The notes beneath the pieces are model-generated. The model searched no databases. It was not told where the DNA came from and worked only from the letters and a program-made list of their open reading frames with translations. From contig CAWGXG010000007.1 of assembly GCA_963826505.1 (NCBI GenBank), forward strand, positions 1,116,001 through 1,180,000: 64,000 nt of DNA, in the 5' to 3' direction. Origin of the DNA: CAWGXG01 sp963826505. Its GTDB lineage: Bacteria; Chloroflexota; Anaerolineae; Aggregatilineales; Aggregatilineaceae. This document shows, one piece after another, positions 23,833-33,166 of the stretch. How positions within the stretch are numbered: position 1 is the first letter of the stretch; the number at the start of each line of letters is the position of its first letter. A program made the translations under genes and the position numbers.

Positions 23833-25317
23833 ATGAGCATATCTCCCGACCGGATTATCACCGCGCATACCCTGCGCCACCTGTTGAGCTGCGAGCGGCG
23901 TGCCTGGCTCGACGTCTACGGCGACCCCACCCTGCGGGGCGAGACACCCCCGGATGTGCAACGCTTGTACGCGCTCGGCGTGCAGCACGAACTGCGCGTC
24001 CAGGCTGCCACCGCCGCGACGATCACGCCGTTCGATGTTGCGTCATGGGAAGAAGGCGTCAGCACGACGCGGGACTTGATGCGCCAGGGTGTGCAGGCGA
24101 TCGCGGGCGCGTATCTCGAAGTCGAGACCCCGCTTGATCTCAGCGACCGCGTCTATACGCTGCGGGGTCGGGTGGACCGGCTGGTACGGGTGGAGCCGGG
24201 CGAGCAGCCGCTATATGCGCTGGTGGAGATCAAGCAGCATAACCGCGCCGACGAAGCCGACCGGGTCCAGCTTGATTTTTATGTCTGGCTATTGAGCCAG
24301 CTGCAAGGTGACGTCCCGCCCGCCGAGTTATGGCTTGGCGCGGACGCTTACGGCGAGCCGCGTTTCCGCGAGCCGCATCTCTACGACGAAGAAGGCCTGC
24401 TGTCCCTGCTGACACGCGCGGCGGAACGGCTCGCCACGTTGGAGGAGCCGCCGGTTCACCTGATCCCCGACTGCAAGACCTGCCCCTGGGATCGGTTGTG
24501 CCGGTCCCAGGCGGAATTTAGCGGCAGCCTGGATCTGCTGTACCGCGTCTCGCGCAAAACGCGCGCGGCCATGCGCCAGGCGGGTTACACCAGTCTGGCC
24601 CACGTCGCGGCGCAAACGCCGGATGATTTGCAGCAGGTGAAGGGCATCGGCCCGGCGACTGCCCCGGCCATTCGCGCCAACGCGCAATCCTGGATCGGAC
24701 GGCGGCCCGTGTGGTATGGGCAGCTCCCGGCAGGTTTCGGGGCGGAAGGCTGGATGTTCGACCTTGAAACGTGGGAGTCGCGCGGGGAGACGGTGCCCTG
24801 GTGCATGGGCTGGTGTGATACGCAGGGCCACACCCAGATCGCGCTGGTGGCCCCGGTCCAGTCGCCGGAAGCGCTGATTCTGCCGGATGGGCAGGCGGTG
24901 ATCCTGGTGCCGGACAGCGACGGCGCGTGGGAAGTCTTCGCGGAGGCGGTCGGTGGAGACGCGCCGGTCTTCCATTGGACGGCTTACGATGCGGGCATGC
25001 TGCGCGCGACTGGGCCGCGTGCCGTGCAAGAGCGTTTGGGGGCGCGCATGCACGATCTGCACCGCACGGTGACCCGCGCGGTGAGCTTCCCGTTGGGCAG
25101 CACGTCGATCAAAACGGTGTCGGCCTACCTGGGGTTTCCCTGGCCGGGCTATCAGGACTGGTTCGCGGCCTATCAGGATTACCGCTATTGGCTCGACGAC
25201 GGACGGTTGGACGCGCTGATGCGCGCCTGCATGTACCAGCGCGCCGACGTGGAGTCGATGGCGTGGGTGTGGCGCTGGTTGATCGCCAGCGCGCCAGCCG
25301 AGTCACGATCGGACTAG
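23833..25317 (+). CDS. TM0106-family RecB-like nuclease
   Basis: A 494-residue multidomain protein. The N-terminal part is a Cas4/RecB-like PD-(D/E)XK nuclease: first iron-sulfur Cys in LLSCERRAWL, the catalytic Asp in LRGRVDRLV, Glu-x-Lys in ALVEIKQHNRA and a trailing Gln (RVQLDFYVWLL), then the cysteine cluster CKTCPWDRLC that would complete a [4Fe-4S] site. A helix-hairpin-helix follows (LQQVKGIGPATAPAIRANA). The C-terminal third looks like the RNase H-like domain of this family (GWMFDLETWES, HWTAYDAGML). It probably processes DNA ends in repair or replication. No CRISPR array or cas gene is near. Its stop overlaps that of the convergent epimerase gene in CTAG. Confidence 0.85.
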   Translation: MSISPDRIITAHTLRHLLSCERRAWLDVYGDPTLRGETPPDVQRLYALGVQHELRVQAATAATITPFDVASWEEGVSTTRDLMRQGVQAIAGAYLEVETPLDLSDRVYTLRGRVDRLVRVEPGEQPLYALVEIKQHNRADEADRVQLDFYVWLLSQLQGDVPPAELWLGADAYGEPRFREPHLYDEEGLLSLLTRAAERLATLEEPPVHLIPDCKTCPWDRLCRSQAEFSGSLDLLYRVSRKTRAAMRQAGYTSLAHVAAQTPDDLQQVKGIGPATAPAIRANAQSWIGRRPVWYGQLPAGFGAEGWMFDLETWESRGETVPWCMGWCDTQGHTQIALVAPVQSPEALILPDGQAVILVPDSDGAWEVFAEAVGGDAPVFHWTAYDAGMLRATGPRAVQERLGARMHDLHRTVTRAVSFPLGSTSIKTVSAYLGFPWPGYQDWFAAYQDYRYWLDDGRLDALMRACMYQRADVESMAWVWRWLIASAPAESRSD

Positions 25318-26273
25318 ACCGTGGGCGAATTGACTTTGTACCAGTCGAGCGTTTTGCCGAGGCCCTCTTCGAACGACACGCGCGGATCGAAGCCCAACAT
25401 CTGGCGGGCCTTCGAAATGTCCGCCCGCGAATGACGCACATCCCCCGGTCGCGGAGCGGTGAAGGCGGGTGCGATGCGGGTACCCAGTGCCTCGTTCAGG
25501 TGTGCGATCATCTCCAACAGGTTGATGCGTCCGCCGCACGCGATATTGAAGGTCTGGCCCGCGACACCGGGCGTCTGGCAGGCCAGCAGATTACCCTGCA
25601 CGACGTTGTCGATATAGGTGAAATCGCGCGATTGCAGGCCGTCGCCTTCCACCGTCGGCGGCTGACCGGCGAGCATGGCCGTGATGAACTTGGGGATCAC
25701 GGCGGCGTAAGCTGAGGCCGGGTCCTGACGCGGACCGAACACGTTGAAATAGCGCACGGTCACGGTTTCCAGACCGTAAACACGCGTGAAAACCTGGCAG
25801 TACTGCTCTGCCGCCAGTTTGGCGACGGCATAAGGTGACAGCGGGCGCGGGGGCATGTCTTCGGATTTGAACTCGGACTCGACGTCGCCATAGGCCGACG
25901 ACGATCCCGCATACACCACGCGCTTGACCCCGGCATCGCGCGCGGTGAGCAGCACATTGAGCGTGCCGGTAACGTTGTGCTCGTTCGAGCCGAGCGGGTC
26001 TTTGACCGAACGCGGCACGGATGCCAGCGCGGCGAGATGAAATACGTAGTCTACGCCTTGCATCGCTTCGGCCAGCGCGTCGCGGTCCGTGATGCTGATG
26101 GCATGCAGGTCAATCTGACCCGCCACGTGGGCGAGGTTCTCGCGTTTGCCGGTCGAGAAATTATCCACCACGCGCACAGTATGCCCGGCGCTCAACAGCG
26201 CGTCCACCATGTGCGATCCGATGAACCCGGCTCCTCCTGTCACAAGAACCACTGCCGAAGGTGACACGGTCAT
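25314..26273 (-). CDS. NAD-dependent sugar-nucleotide epimerase/dehydratase
   Basis: A 319-residue extended short-chain dehydrogenase of the GalE/WbpP type that acts on UDP-sugars. Rossmann motif VTGGAGFIGSH at the N-terminus, active-site Ser in AGSSSAYGD, and the Tyr-x-x-x-Lys pair in SPYAVAKLAAE. The segment RYFNVFGPRQDP and RDFTYIDNVVQG are typical of UDP-glucose/UDP-GlcNAc 4-epimerases. The start at 26273 opens directly into the Rossmann fold; an in-frame start at 26426 would add 51 atypical residues. It is transcribed alone on the minus strand, divergent from homoserine dehydrogenase. It may serve surface polysaccharide or galactose metabolism. Confidence 0.9.
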   Translation of the reverse strand: MTVSPSAVVLVTGGAGFIGSHMVDALLSAGHTVRVVDNFSTGKRENLAHVAGQIDLHAISITDRDALAEAMQGVDYVFHLAALASVPRSVKDPLGSNEHNVTGTLNVLLTARDAGVKRVVYAGSSSAYGDVESEFKSEDMPPRPLSPYAVAKLAAEQYCQVFTRVYGLETVTVRYFNVFGPRQDPASAYAAVIPKFITAMLAGQPPTVEGDGLQSRDFTYIDNVVQGNLLACQTPGVAGQTFNIACGGRINLLEMIAHLNEALGTRIAPAFTAPRPGDVRHSRADISKARQMLGFDPRVSFEEGLGKTLDWYKVNSPTV

Positions 26274-26569
26274 GATTTTTCCCCTATCTTTTAGGTAGTC
26301 CCTGCGGGGACATCTGGCCGGATGGTCGCGCGCCTGCCACAAGCGACGGCGGGCTGATGGGTATGCTTGGTATTGGTCCCAAACGGCGAAAGGGCGATTA
26401 TAACCGCGGCTATTGCGACCGACCAAAATTGAAAGCGGTGAGCGAACCGATGCCTGCCGTGGGGTTGGACGAGCGCTAAGTCACAGGCGCGTTTTGACGA
26501 ATCGGAGGGGGCATGCTAGGCTAGAAATCCAGTGTCGGCGCAGCGGTGCGCGAACCAGGAGAGAGAACC

Positions 26570-27661
26570 GTGTCAGAATTACGCCACATCCCATTGATTG
26601 TGTTTGGAGTAGGGAACGTGGGGCGCGCCTTCCTGACGCAGCTCGAACAAACGCATGCGGCTCTCGCCAAGCGGTATAAGGTGGATTTGCAGCCGGTGGC
26701 GCTGGCGGGCAGCAAGGGTGCATTGTTCGCGGCAGGCGGCCTGAGTGCCGAAGCCGTGAACGCGGCTGCGCAGACGAAAAGCGGTGGCCAGCCGCTATCC
26801 AGCCTGCCGGGTGCGCTGACTGGCATGACGCCGCTGGAACTGGTCGAGCACGCCGCGGCGGCGGGTGTCGAGCGCGCGATCGTGATCGATATGACCGCGG
26901 CAGAGGGCATGGAACAGGCGCTGACGCGCGCGCTGGTATTGGGATACGGCGTGGTGATGGCTAACAAGCGCCCGCTGGCCGGTCCCTGGGATGTGGCGCG
27001 CGCCTTTTTCGAATCACCGCGCGCCCGCTTCGAAGCGACGGTGGGGGCTGGGTTGCCGGTGATCAACACGCTGCGCTATCTTGTGGATACCGGGGACGTG
27101 GCGCAGCGGATCGAAGGCGCGTTGAGCGGCACATTGGGCTTTTTGTGCAGCCGTTTGGAAGACGGCGTACCGTTTTCGTTGGCGGTAGGTATGGCGAAGT
27201 CCAAAGGCTACACCGAACCCGATCCGCGCGACGATCTGAGCGGAATGGATGTGGCGCGCAAAGCCTTGATCCTGGCCCGGCTGGCCGGGTGGCCGATGGA
27301 AATGAGCGATATCCGTGTCGATCCCCTGTATCCCACTGAAATGGCCGACATCAGCCAGGCTGAATTCATGGCCCAGCTGCCCCGATTAGATGCCGATTTC
27401 GCTGCCTATATGGGGGCGCTGGCCGGTGTGCCGCGCTACATGGCGGAAATTGGACCAGATGGGGGCGTGGTCGCGCTGCGCATGGTAGGCGAGCGACTGG
27501 CGGCCCAACTGCGCGGCACGCTGAACCAGGTGTCGTTCACCACGCTGCGCTATGACGAATACCCGCTCACGCTGATGGGCCCCGGCGCGGGGATGGAAAT
27601 CACAGCGGCGGCAGTGTTGCAAGACTGCGTGCAGCTTGCCCAAAGTGCGTGCCCGCAGTAA
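26570..27661 (+). CDS. hom: Homoserine dehydrogenase
   Basis: A 363-residue NAD(P)-dependent enzyme (EC 1.1.1.3) that reduces aspartate semialdehyde to homoserine for threonine and methionine synthesis. The nucleotide-binding loop is VFGVGNVGRAFL; VVMANKRPLAGP, VGAGLPVINTLRYL, GALSGTLGFLCSRLEDG and DDLSGMDVARKALILAR match the substrate-binding and catalytic segments, including the conserved Asp and Lys of the last one. The GTG at 26570 follows an AGGAGAG site. There is no C-terminal ACT domain, so threonine feedback by that route is not expected, and no fused aspartokinase. It stands alone; other pathway genes are not in the window. Confidence 0.93.
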   Translation: MSELRHIPLIVFGVGNVGRAFLTQLEQTHAALAKRYKVDLQPVALAGSKGALFAAGGLSAEAVNAAAQTKSGGQPLSSLPGALTGMTPLELVEHAAAAGVERAIVIDMTAAEGMEQALTRALVLGYGVVMANKRPLAGPWDVARAFFESPRARFEATVGAGLPVINTLRYLVDTGDVAQRIEGALSGTLGFLCSRLEDGVPFSLAVGMAKSKGYTEPDPRDDLSGMDVARKALILARLAGWPMEMSDIRVDPLYPTEMADISQAEFMAQLPRLDADFAAYMGALAGVPRYMAEIGPDGGVVALRMVGERLAAQLRGTLNQVSFTTLRYDEYPLTLMGPGAGMEITAAAVLQDCVQLAQSACPQ

Positions 27662-28089
27662 GCCCTCGGCCGTTCCCGGCGCGTCTGGACCCTGCCGCAC
27701 GCGCCGGTTTTCCCTCAAATTGGGCAAATTGTCCTTGAACTTATAGACGCGATTGTGCGGATTGCATAACAATTTTCTCATGGCAATCAGTATAATCACA
27801 CTCCTGATTTCCTTTCCGTAACATTTGTTCTATTTTTGCACAGCATAATATATAAAATCACGCATCCATTTGACACTTTACGTTAAAACTGATAAACATT
27901 AACTTATCGGCGCATAACTATTATACAAAACGCAAGGTTATCTGCCATCAAGGAGGGTTTTCGGCCCAGGGTCACCGGTGACACTCTCTTGCTCCCTATC
28001 GTTGTCACACTCACCGCCTAACCTCGTTGGCCATCAAGTGAACCACCGCCCCGTTTCTCGATCTAGTACACAGTTTTTAGGAGGAAAGC
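27662..28089 (+). promoter_or_regulatory. 428-base A/T-rich leader upstream of the amino-acid importer
   Basis: No gene is supported. The region is distinctly A/T-richer than its surroundings. A consensus -35 (TTGACA, 27870-27875) is followed at 17 bases by the weak TAAACA (27893-27898); a TATAAT at 27791-27796 lacks a well-placed -35. If transcription starts near 27905, the aapJ-like gene has a leader of about 185 bases, long enough for regulation. A strong AGGAGG (28079-28084) precedes its ATG. Confidence 0.4.
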
Positions 28090-29133
28090 ATGAGAAAGAT
28101 CAGCCGTTTGTTGGCGCTCAGCCTGACCGTGGTCATGCTGGCTGCGTTGGCCCTGCCGGCGGTTTCCGCCCAGGAAGGGACCAGTATTCTCGATGATGTG
28201 AAGGGACGCGGATATCTTAACTGCGGCGTCAATGGACAGGTGCCCGGTTTCTCGGCGCTCGATCCTAACACCAACGAGATGCTCGGCTTCGATGCCGACT
28301 TCTGCCGCGCGATCGCTGCCGCCGTGTTCGGCGAAGTGACCGCCGACAACCTCAAGTTCATCCCCTTGACAGCCAACGAGCGTTTCACTGCTCTGCAGAC
28401 CCGCCAGGTGGATGTTCTGATCCGCAACACGACCTGGACGCTGCAGCGCGATGGCGAGCTGGGGATCGATTTTGGGCCCACGACGTTCTACGATGGCCAG
28501 GGTCTCATGGTCAAGGCCGACCTGGGCGTTAGCTCAATCAACGACCTGGACGGCGCGACGATTTGCACGCTGACCGGTACGACGACCGCCCTGAACATCA
28601 CCGAAACCATGACCAAGCTCGGCCTGAGCTATGAACTGGTGCCCTTCGAGCAGTCCAGCGAAACCGCCGCCGCCTTCCAGGAAGGCCGCTGCGACGTGCT
28701 GACCTCCGACCAGAGCCAGCTCGCCGGCCTGCGTTCGGGCCTGGATGATCCCGGCTCGGCTGTCATTCTGCCCGATGTCATCTCCAAGGAACCGCTCGGC
28801 CCGGCGTATGTCGAGGGCGATTCGACCTGGGGTGACGTGGTGAATTGGTCCGTCTACGCGACCTTCTACGCGGAAGAAATCGGCATCACCAGCGACAATA
28901 TCGACTCGTTCATGACCAGCGAAGACCCGGCTGTCCAGCGTTTCTTGGGCATGGGCGACAATGCCAGTGGCTCATTGATTGGCCTGGACAACGACTTCGT
29001 GATCAACGTGATCCACGCCGTCGGCAACTACGGCGAAATTTTCGATCGCAACCTGGTTCCGATCGGCCTGCAGCGTGGTAAGAACGCGCAGTGGACCGAC
29101 GGCGGCCTGCTGTACGCGCCTGCCTGGCGTTAG
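28090..29133 (+). CDS. aapJ: Amino-acid ABC transporter substrate-binding protein
   Basis: A 347-residue family 3 binding protein resembling AapJ/BztA, which serve general L-amino-acid importers. The signal peptide ends ALALPAVSAQ with no lipobox cysteine. The mature protein opens ILDDVKGRGYLNCGVNGQVPGFS and has GFDADFCRAIAAAVFG, RQVDVLIRNTTWTLQRD and LTSDQSQLAGLRS, all family features. AGGAGG lies 6 bases before the ATG. A stem-loop follows the gene before two permease genes and an ATPase gene. The absence of a lipid anchor is notable if the organism has a single membrane. Exact substrate range is unknown. Confidence 0.93.
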   Translation: MRKISRLLALSLTVVMLAALALPAVSAQEGTSILDDVKGRGYLNCGVNGQVPGFSALDPNTNEMLGFDADFCRAIAAAVFGEVTADNLKFIPLTANERFTALQTRQVDVLIRNTTWTLQRDGELGIDFGPTTFYDGQGLMVKADLGVSSINDLDGATICTLTGTTTALNITETMTKLGLSYELVPFEQSSETAAAFQEGRCDVLTSDQSQLAGLRSGLDDPGSAVILPDVISKEPLGPAYVEGDSTWGDVVNWSVYATFYAEEIGITSDNIDSFMTSEDPAVQRFLGMGDNASGSLIGLDNDFVINVIHAVGNYGEIFDRNLVPIGLQRGKNAQWTDGGLLYAPAWR

Positions 29134-29167
29134 GGTTGCCTTGAACCTGTTGTGATAGGCCCTGCCT

Positions 29168-29197
29168 GGGGGCGCAGCGTGTTAACACTGCGTCCCC
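29168..29197 (+). terminator. Attenuator-like hairpin between aapJ and aapQ
   Basis: GGGG...CGCAG (from 29168) pairs with CTGCG...CCCC (to 29197), with one mismatch and a one-base bulge, around GTGTTAAC. It lies 35 bases after the aapJ stop. The T run is weak (ATTTTGT further on), so partial termination, giving more binding protein than permease, is the likely effect. Confidence 0.5.
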
Positions 29198-29301
29198 ACG
29201 CAGATTTTGTGTGATGCGGCGGCAGGGCTGCTTTCTTGCTCAACCAAGTGCATTCCCGCTTTTAGCCTCGGCAGCATACTATATCACGTTGGGGGTTGAA
29301 T

Positions 29302-30507
29302 ATGGCCGAGCAGCGCAGACCCTCCGCCTTTGATCGATCCGCTCACGCGCCGGTCCCTCTTTGGCGCGATATTCGTGTAATCCAGGTTGCCGCGCAGATC
29401 GCGTTTGTGGTCGCAGTCGTCATCTTCGGCTACATCCTGGTTCACAATATGTTGAACAACTTGGATAAAAGCAACCTGGCGATCAATTTCCACATGGTCG
29501 ACCGCCCCTTCGGCACGATGATTTCGGAAGGGACTTCAAACTTCCAGCCGGGCCAGTCGTCCAACCTGGACGGTCTGTTGGTTGGCTTCAAAAATACACT
29601 GCGCGTGGTGCTGATCGGGCTGGTGGGCGCGACGATCCTGGGGGTTTTGATCGGCATCGGGCGCCTGTCTACCAACTTCCTGGTGCGCACCGTCGCCATC
29701 AGTTATATAGAGCTTTTTCGAAACACACCCCTGTTGGTTCAACTCTATTTTATTTATCGCGGCCTGCGCATGACCGTGCCGGACACGATCCGGGACTCCT
29801 ATAAGCTGCCGGGTCCAATCTACATTAACCGGCGTGCGGTCAATTTCCCGCTCATTCAAGGGACCGACACCACCTGGATCTTGTACGTGTTGGGGGCGAT
29901 TGGGCTGGCGATCGGGATCGGATTGTGGCGCTGGCGCCTGCGCGTCCAGGAACAAACCGGCCGCCCGGCCAATACGGTGCGCTGGTTCCTGCCGCCGCTG
30001 ATCGCCGCGATCGCGATCGGCTGGATCGCGGCGGGCACCCCGTTCAACGTCGATATGCCAAAGTTGGGGCGGTTTAATTTTTCGGGCGGGGATAAGCTGT
30101 CCGCCGAATACGTGTCGCTGACACTCGGCCTGATCCTCTATACAGCGGCCTTCATCGCGGATATCGTGCGTGCGGGCATCCAGGCGGTGCCCTACGGTCA
30201 GATCGAAGCAGCGCGCGCTCAGGGCTTCAGCGGCAGCCAAACGCTGCGCTTGATCGTCCTGCCGCAGGCGCTGCGGCTGATCATCCCGCCGCTGGGTAAC
30301 CAGTACCTCAACCTGGCGAAGAACTCCAGCCTGGGGATCGCGATCGGGTTCTTCGACGTGTACAACGTCGCCAACGAGATTTCGAACCAGACCGGCCAAT
30401 CAGTCGCCGTTTTCGCGATCATGATGGGCATCTATCTCAGTATGAGCCTGACGATCTCGGCGATCATGAATGGCGTCAATTACAGTATGCGCCTGAGGGA
30501 GCGGTAA
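29302..30507 (+). CDS. aapQ: Amino-acid ABC transporter permease, AapQ-like
   Basis: A 401-residue permease of the HisM/GlnP family. An N-terminal helix (about 27-50), a segment of about 40 residues outside, then the core: LVGFKNTLRVVLIGLVGATILG, ISYIELFRNTPLLVQLYF, and the ATPase-contacting loop QIEAARAQGFSGSQTLRLIVLPQALR. The extra helices and loop between core helices (about 165-265) are usual for AapQ/BztB. ATG 29302 is used, behind GGGGG; TTG 29296 is an alternative. The downstream permease gene follows after 1 base. This subunit is intact and has no large extra domain. Confidence 0.92.
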   Translation: MAEQRRPSAFDRSAHAPVPLWRDIRVIQVAAQIAFVVAVVIFGYILVHNMLNNLDKSNLAINFHMVDRPFGTMISEGTSNFQPGQSSNLDGLLVGFKNTLRVVLIGLVGATILGVLIGIGRLSTNFLVRTVAISYIELFRNTPLLVQLYFIYRGLRMTVPDTIRDSYKLPGPIYINRRAVNFPLIQGTDTTWILYVLGAIGLAIGIGLWRWRLRVQEQTGRPANTVRWFLPPLIAAIAIGWIAAGTPFNVDMPKLGRFNFSGGDKLSAEYVSLTLGLILYTAAFIADIVRAGIQAVPYGQIEAARAQGFSGSQTLRLIVLPQALRLIIPPLGNQYLNLAKNSSLGIAIGFFDVYNVANEISNQTGQSVAVFAIMMGIYLSMSLTISAIMNGVNYSMRLRER

Positions 30508-30508
30508 G

Positions 30509-32366
30509 ATGAGCGAAAAAGCCCCTCGTGTCACCGTGTATGTGGCTCCCCCGGAGCCGCCACCCAGCCGCCGCCCGCCGCTTACGGCGGTTGGACCTGT
30601 GGGCTGGCTGCGCGCCAATCTCTTTAGCAGTTGGAAAAACTCGATCGCGACCGTCATCACCGGCGGGCTGATCGCCGCGTTTCTTTATGAATTTCTGAGC
30701 TGGTCGATACGTACGGCGCAATGGGCCGTAGTCTTCAATAACCTGCGGCTGCTCACCAGCGGTCAGTACGACCGGCACGAAATCTGGCGTATGGAGCTCG
30801 TCGCCGGGATTCTCGTCCTGCTGACCGGGTTGGGATTGGGTATCTGGGGACGCGTGGCGCGCGGCGTATTCATCGCCGTGCTGATCACGCTGGCCGTGAT
30901 CGTGGTCGTGCCGTTGATCGGCGCGCAGATCCCGGAGCCGACGATTTATGTGTTGGTGGAACCACAAAAAGTCCCGTCGAATTTCGTTTTCGTCGGGTAT
31001 AAAGGCGAGGATGTCACCTTCACCTTCGATCCGATCACCACGCCGCAGGCTGCCGAGGCTTCCCGCATAGGCTATGTGGAACAGGCGTCCCGCGTGGAAT
31101 GGGCCACGCAGGTGCGCAACGTGACCAGCGGCAGCCTGGATGTGTCCCAGTACAATCTGACCGTGACGCTGCGTCTGCGCGACGGCACGAATAAACTGGT
31201 GACGAATGCGGACGGAACCGCCGAAATCACGTTCGACGCAGGGCAGCCTGGCGGCAAACTGTCGTTCACCCTGGCGCGCGACGGCTGGTACACGTTGGAA
31301 GTGGCCCGCGACGACAGCAATCAGGCCGCGAACCAGGGTTACGCGTGGCTGGAGATCAACGGCGTCTCGCTGTATGCCAGCCAGGAAGCTCAGGCCCAGC
31401 AGCGTGAATTCGACTACGGGCCGCCGCCTGAAGGGGATAATGTCCTGTACGCGGTGGAAGAAGCCTACCGCTTCGACGGGGCGCGCACGCTGAGAGAATT
31501 CATCAGCATTCAGTTATCGCCGCTGTTCAACCGGATCGCTGTGCCCTTCTTTGTGGGAGCCGCGCTGTTTTTCAATGGGTGGCTGATCGGCCTGTTGGGC
31601 AAGGATGAAAAATCGGTGCGCCGCGCGGTGCTGATCGGGTGGGTGCTGGCCGCCCCCGTGATTCTGATCATTCTGCGCGGGTTCACCAATTCGCGAGCGC
31701 TGCCCGAAGTTCCCACGTCTTTGTGGGGCGGTTTGCTGCTCACGATTTTGCTCACGGTGGTAGGAATTACGGCGTCCTTCCCGCTGGGCGTGGCGCTGGC
31801 GTTGGGCCGGCGCAGCGAGCTCCCGGCTATCAAGTGGACGTGCACGATCCTGATCGAGACGATTCGCGGCGTGCCGTTGATCACGATCCTGTTCATGGCT
31901 AAACTGATCGTGCCGTTCTTCTGGTCGGCATTGTCAAATTTGGACCTGACGATCCGCATGATGATCGGCCTGACGCTGTTCAGCGCGGCCTACCTGGCGG
32001 AAAACGTGCGCGGCGGCTTGCAGATCATACCGGCTGGACAGGTCGAGGCGGCGCGCGCGTTGGGGCTCAATCCCTTCTGGACGACCACGACTGATTGTGC
32101 TGCCGCAGGCATTGCGGGCGGTGATCCCGGCGATCGTGGGCCAATTTATCAGCCTGTTCAAGGATACGTCGCTGGTCGCGCTGGTGGGCTTGTTTGAACT
32201 GGTCGGGATCGTGGATACTATCGTCAGCGGGCAGCCGGTGTACCGCCCGTACCAACGTGAAGCGTATATTTTTGTCGCGATTGTTTATTTTGTCATCAGC
32301 TACGCTATGTCGGATGTCAGCCGGCGTCTGGAAGCCTCGGGCGCGGGCAGTGTCCGCCGGGCGTGA
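30509..32366 (+). pseudogene. aapM: AapM-like amino-acid permease with extra beta-rich domain, one frameshift
   Basis: Read through one frameshift, this encodes a permease of about 618 residues, whereas AapM is about 384. Three helices (45-67, 95-114, 119-139) are followed by about 190 extra residues (140-330), beta-rich with alternating polar/hydrophobic strands (SQYNLTVTLRLRDG, KLSFTLARDGWYTLEVARDD), then two helices and the permease core (FIETIRGVPLITILFMAK-like ILIETIRGVPL). The helix count puts the extra domain outside. At 32085-32086 an extra C in GACCACGACTG shifts the frame; removing it restores TTRLIVLPQALRAVIPAIVGQF to the stop at 32366. As written the protein stops at 32197. The single-base nature suggests a sequencing error or very recent loss. 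Confidence 0.82.
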
Positions 32367-32396
32367 GGCCGATGTGGTTTAGGGGAAAAGTGCGCT

Positions 32397-33148
32397 ATGG
32401 GTGAAAGCAAATCGGGTGAGCCCATTATCGTCTGCCGACAGGTCAACAAATGGTTCGGCAACTTCCACGTGCTAAAAGATGTGGAGCTTGGAGATCAGCC
32501 CGCAAGAAGTGCTGGTGATCATCGGACCGTCGGGGTCCGGCAAATCGACGTTCATCCGGTGCATCAACCGCCTGGAAGAGCACCAGGAGGGCACGATCAT
32601 CGTGGACGGGATCGAGCTGAGCCATGACGTGCGCAATATCGCCACCATTCGCAGCGAGATCGGGATGGTGTTCCAGCAGTTCAACCTGTTCCCGCATCTG
32701 ACCGTGCTGGAAAATATCACGCTGGCTCCGCGTTTCGTACGCCGCCAAGCCGCGCCGCGATGCCGAGGAACTGGCTCTGCAACTGTTGGAACGCGTGGGC
32801 ATCCCCGAACAGGCGCGCAAATATCCGGGTCAGTTGTCGGGCGGTCAGCAGCAGCGTGTCGCGATTGCGCGGGCGCTGGCGATGCAGCCCAAGATCATGT
32901 TATTCGACGAGCCGACCTCCGCGCTCGATCCGGAGATGATCAAAGAAGTGCTGGACGTGATGAAGGAGCTGGCCCAATCGGGCATGACCATGCTGTGCGT
33001 GACGCACGAAATGGGCTTCGCGCGCGAAGTGGCCGACCGCGTGGTGTTGTTCGACGAAGGGCGCATCGTGGAAATGGGCACGCCCGAACACTTTTTCACC
33101 AACCCGCAGCACGAACGGACCAAACTATTCCTGTCGCAAATTTTGTAG
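32397..33148 (+). pseudogene. aapP: Amino-acid ABC transporter ATPase with two frameshifts
   Basis: The composite product is a GlnQ/AapP-type ATPase of about 250 residues: VNKWFGNFHVLKDV, Walker A IIGPSGSGKSTFIRCINRLE, Q loop MVFQQFNLFPHLTVLENI, signature LSGGQQQRVAIARAL, Walker B IMLFDEPTSALDPEM and VTHEMGFAREVADR. Two extra bases split it: a G at 32483-32484 (GATGTGGAGC) and a C at 32745-32746 (CGCCGCCAAGC). Removing them gives one uninterrupted ATPase with every motif intact. As written the importer lacks an ATPase. Because the flaws are base doublings and no motif has decayed, the reference sequence is suspect; if real, the system is dead or must borrow an ATPase. Confidence 0.85.
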
Positions 33149-33166
33149 GGCCAGGAGAAAAGGCTT

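Noticed and set aside
23833..25317. Cas4-like protein as sign of a CRISPR system
   Set aside because: The iron-sulfur nuclease has the extra helix-hairpin-helix and RNase H-like parts of the TM0106 family; no repeats or cas genes are in the window.
32085..32746. Programmed frameshifting as an explanation for aapM/aapP
   Set aside because: Three separate shifts are needed, none at a slippery heptamer with a downstream structure, and each is explained by a doubled base.
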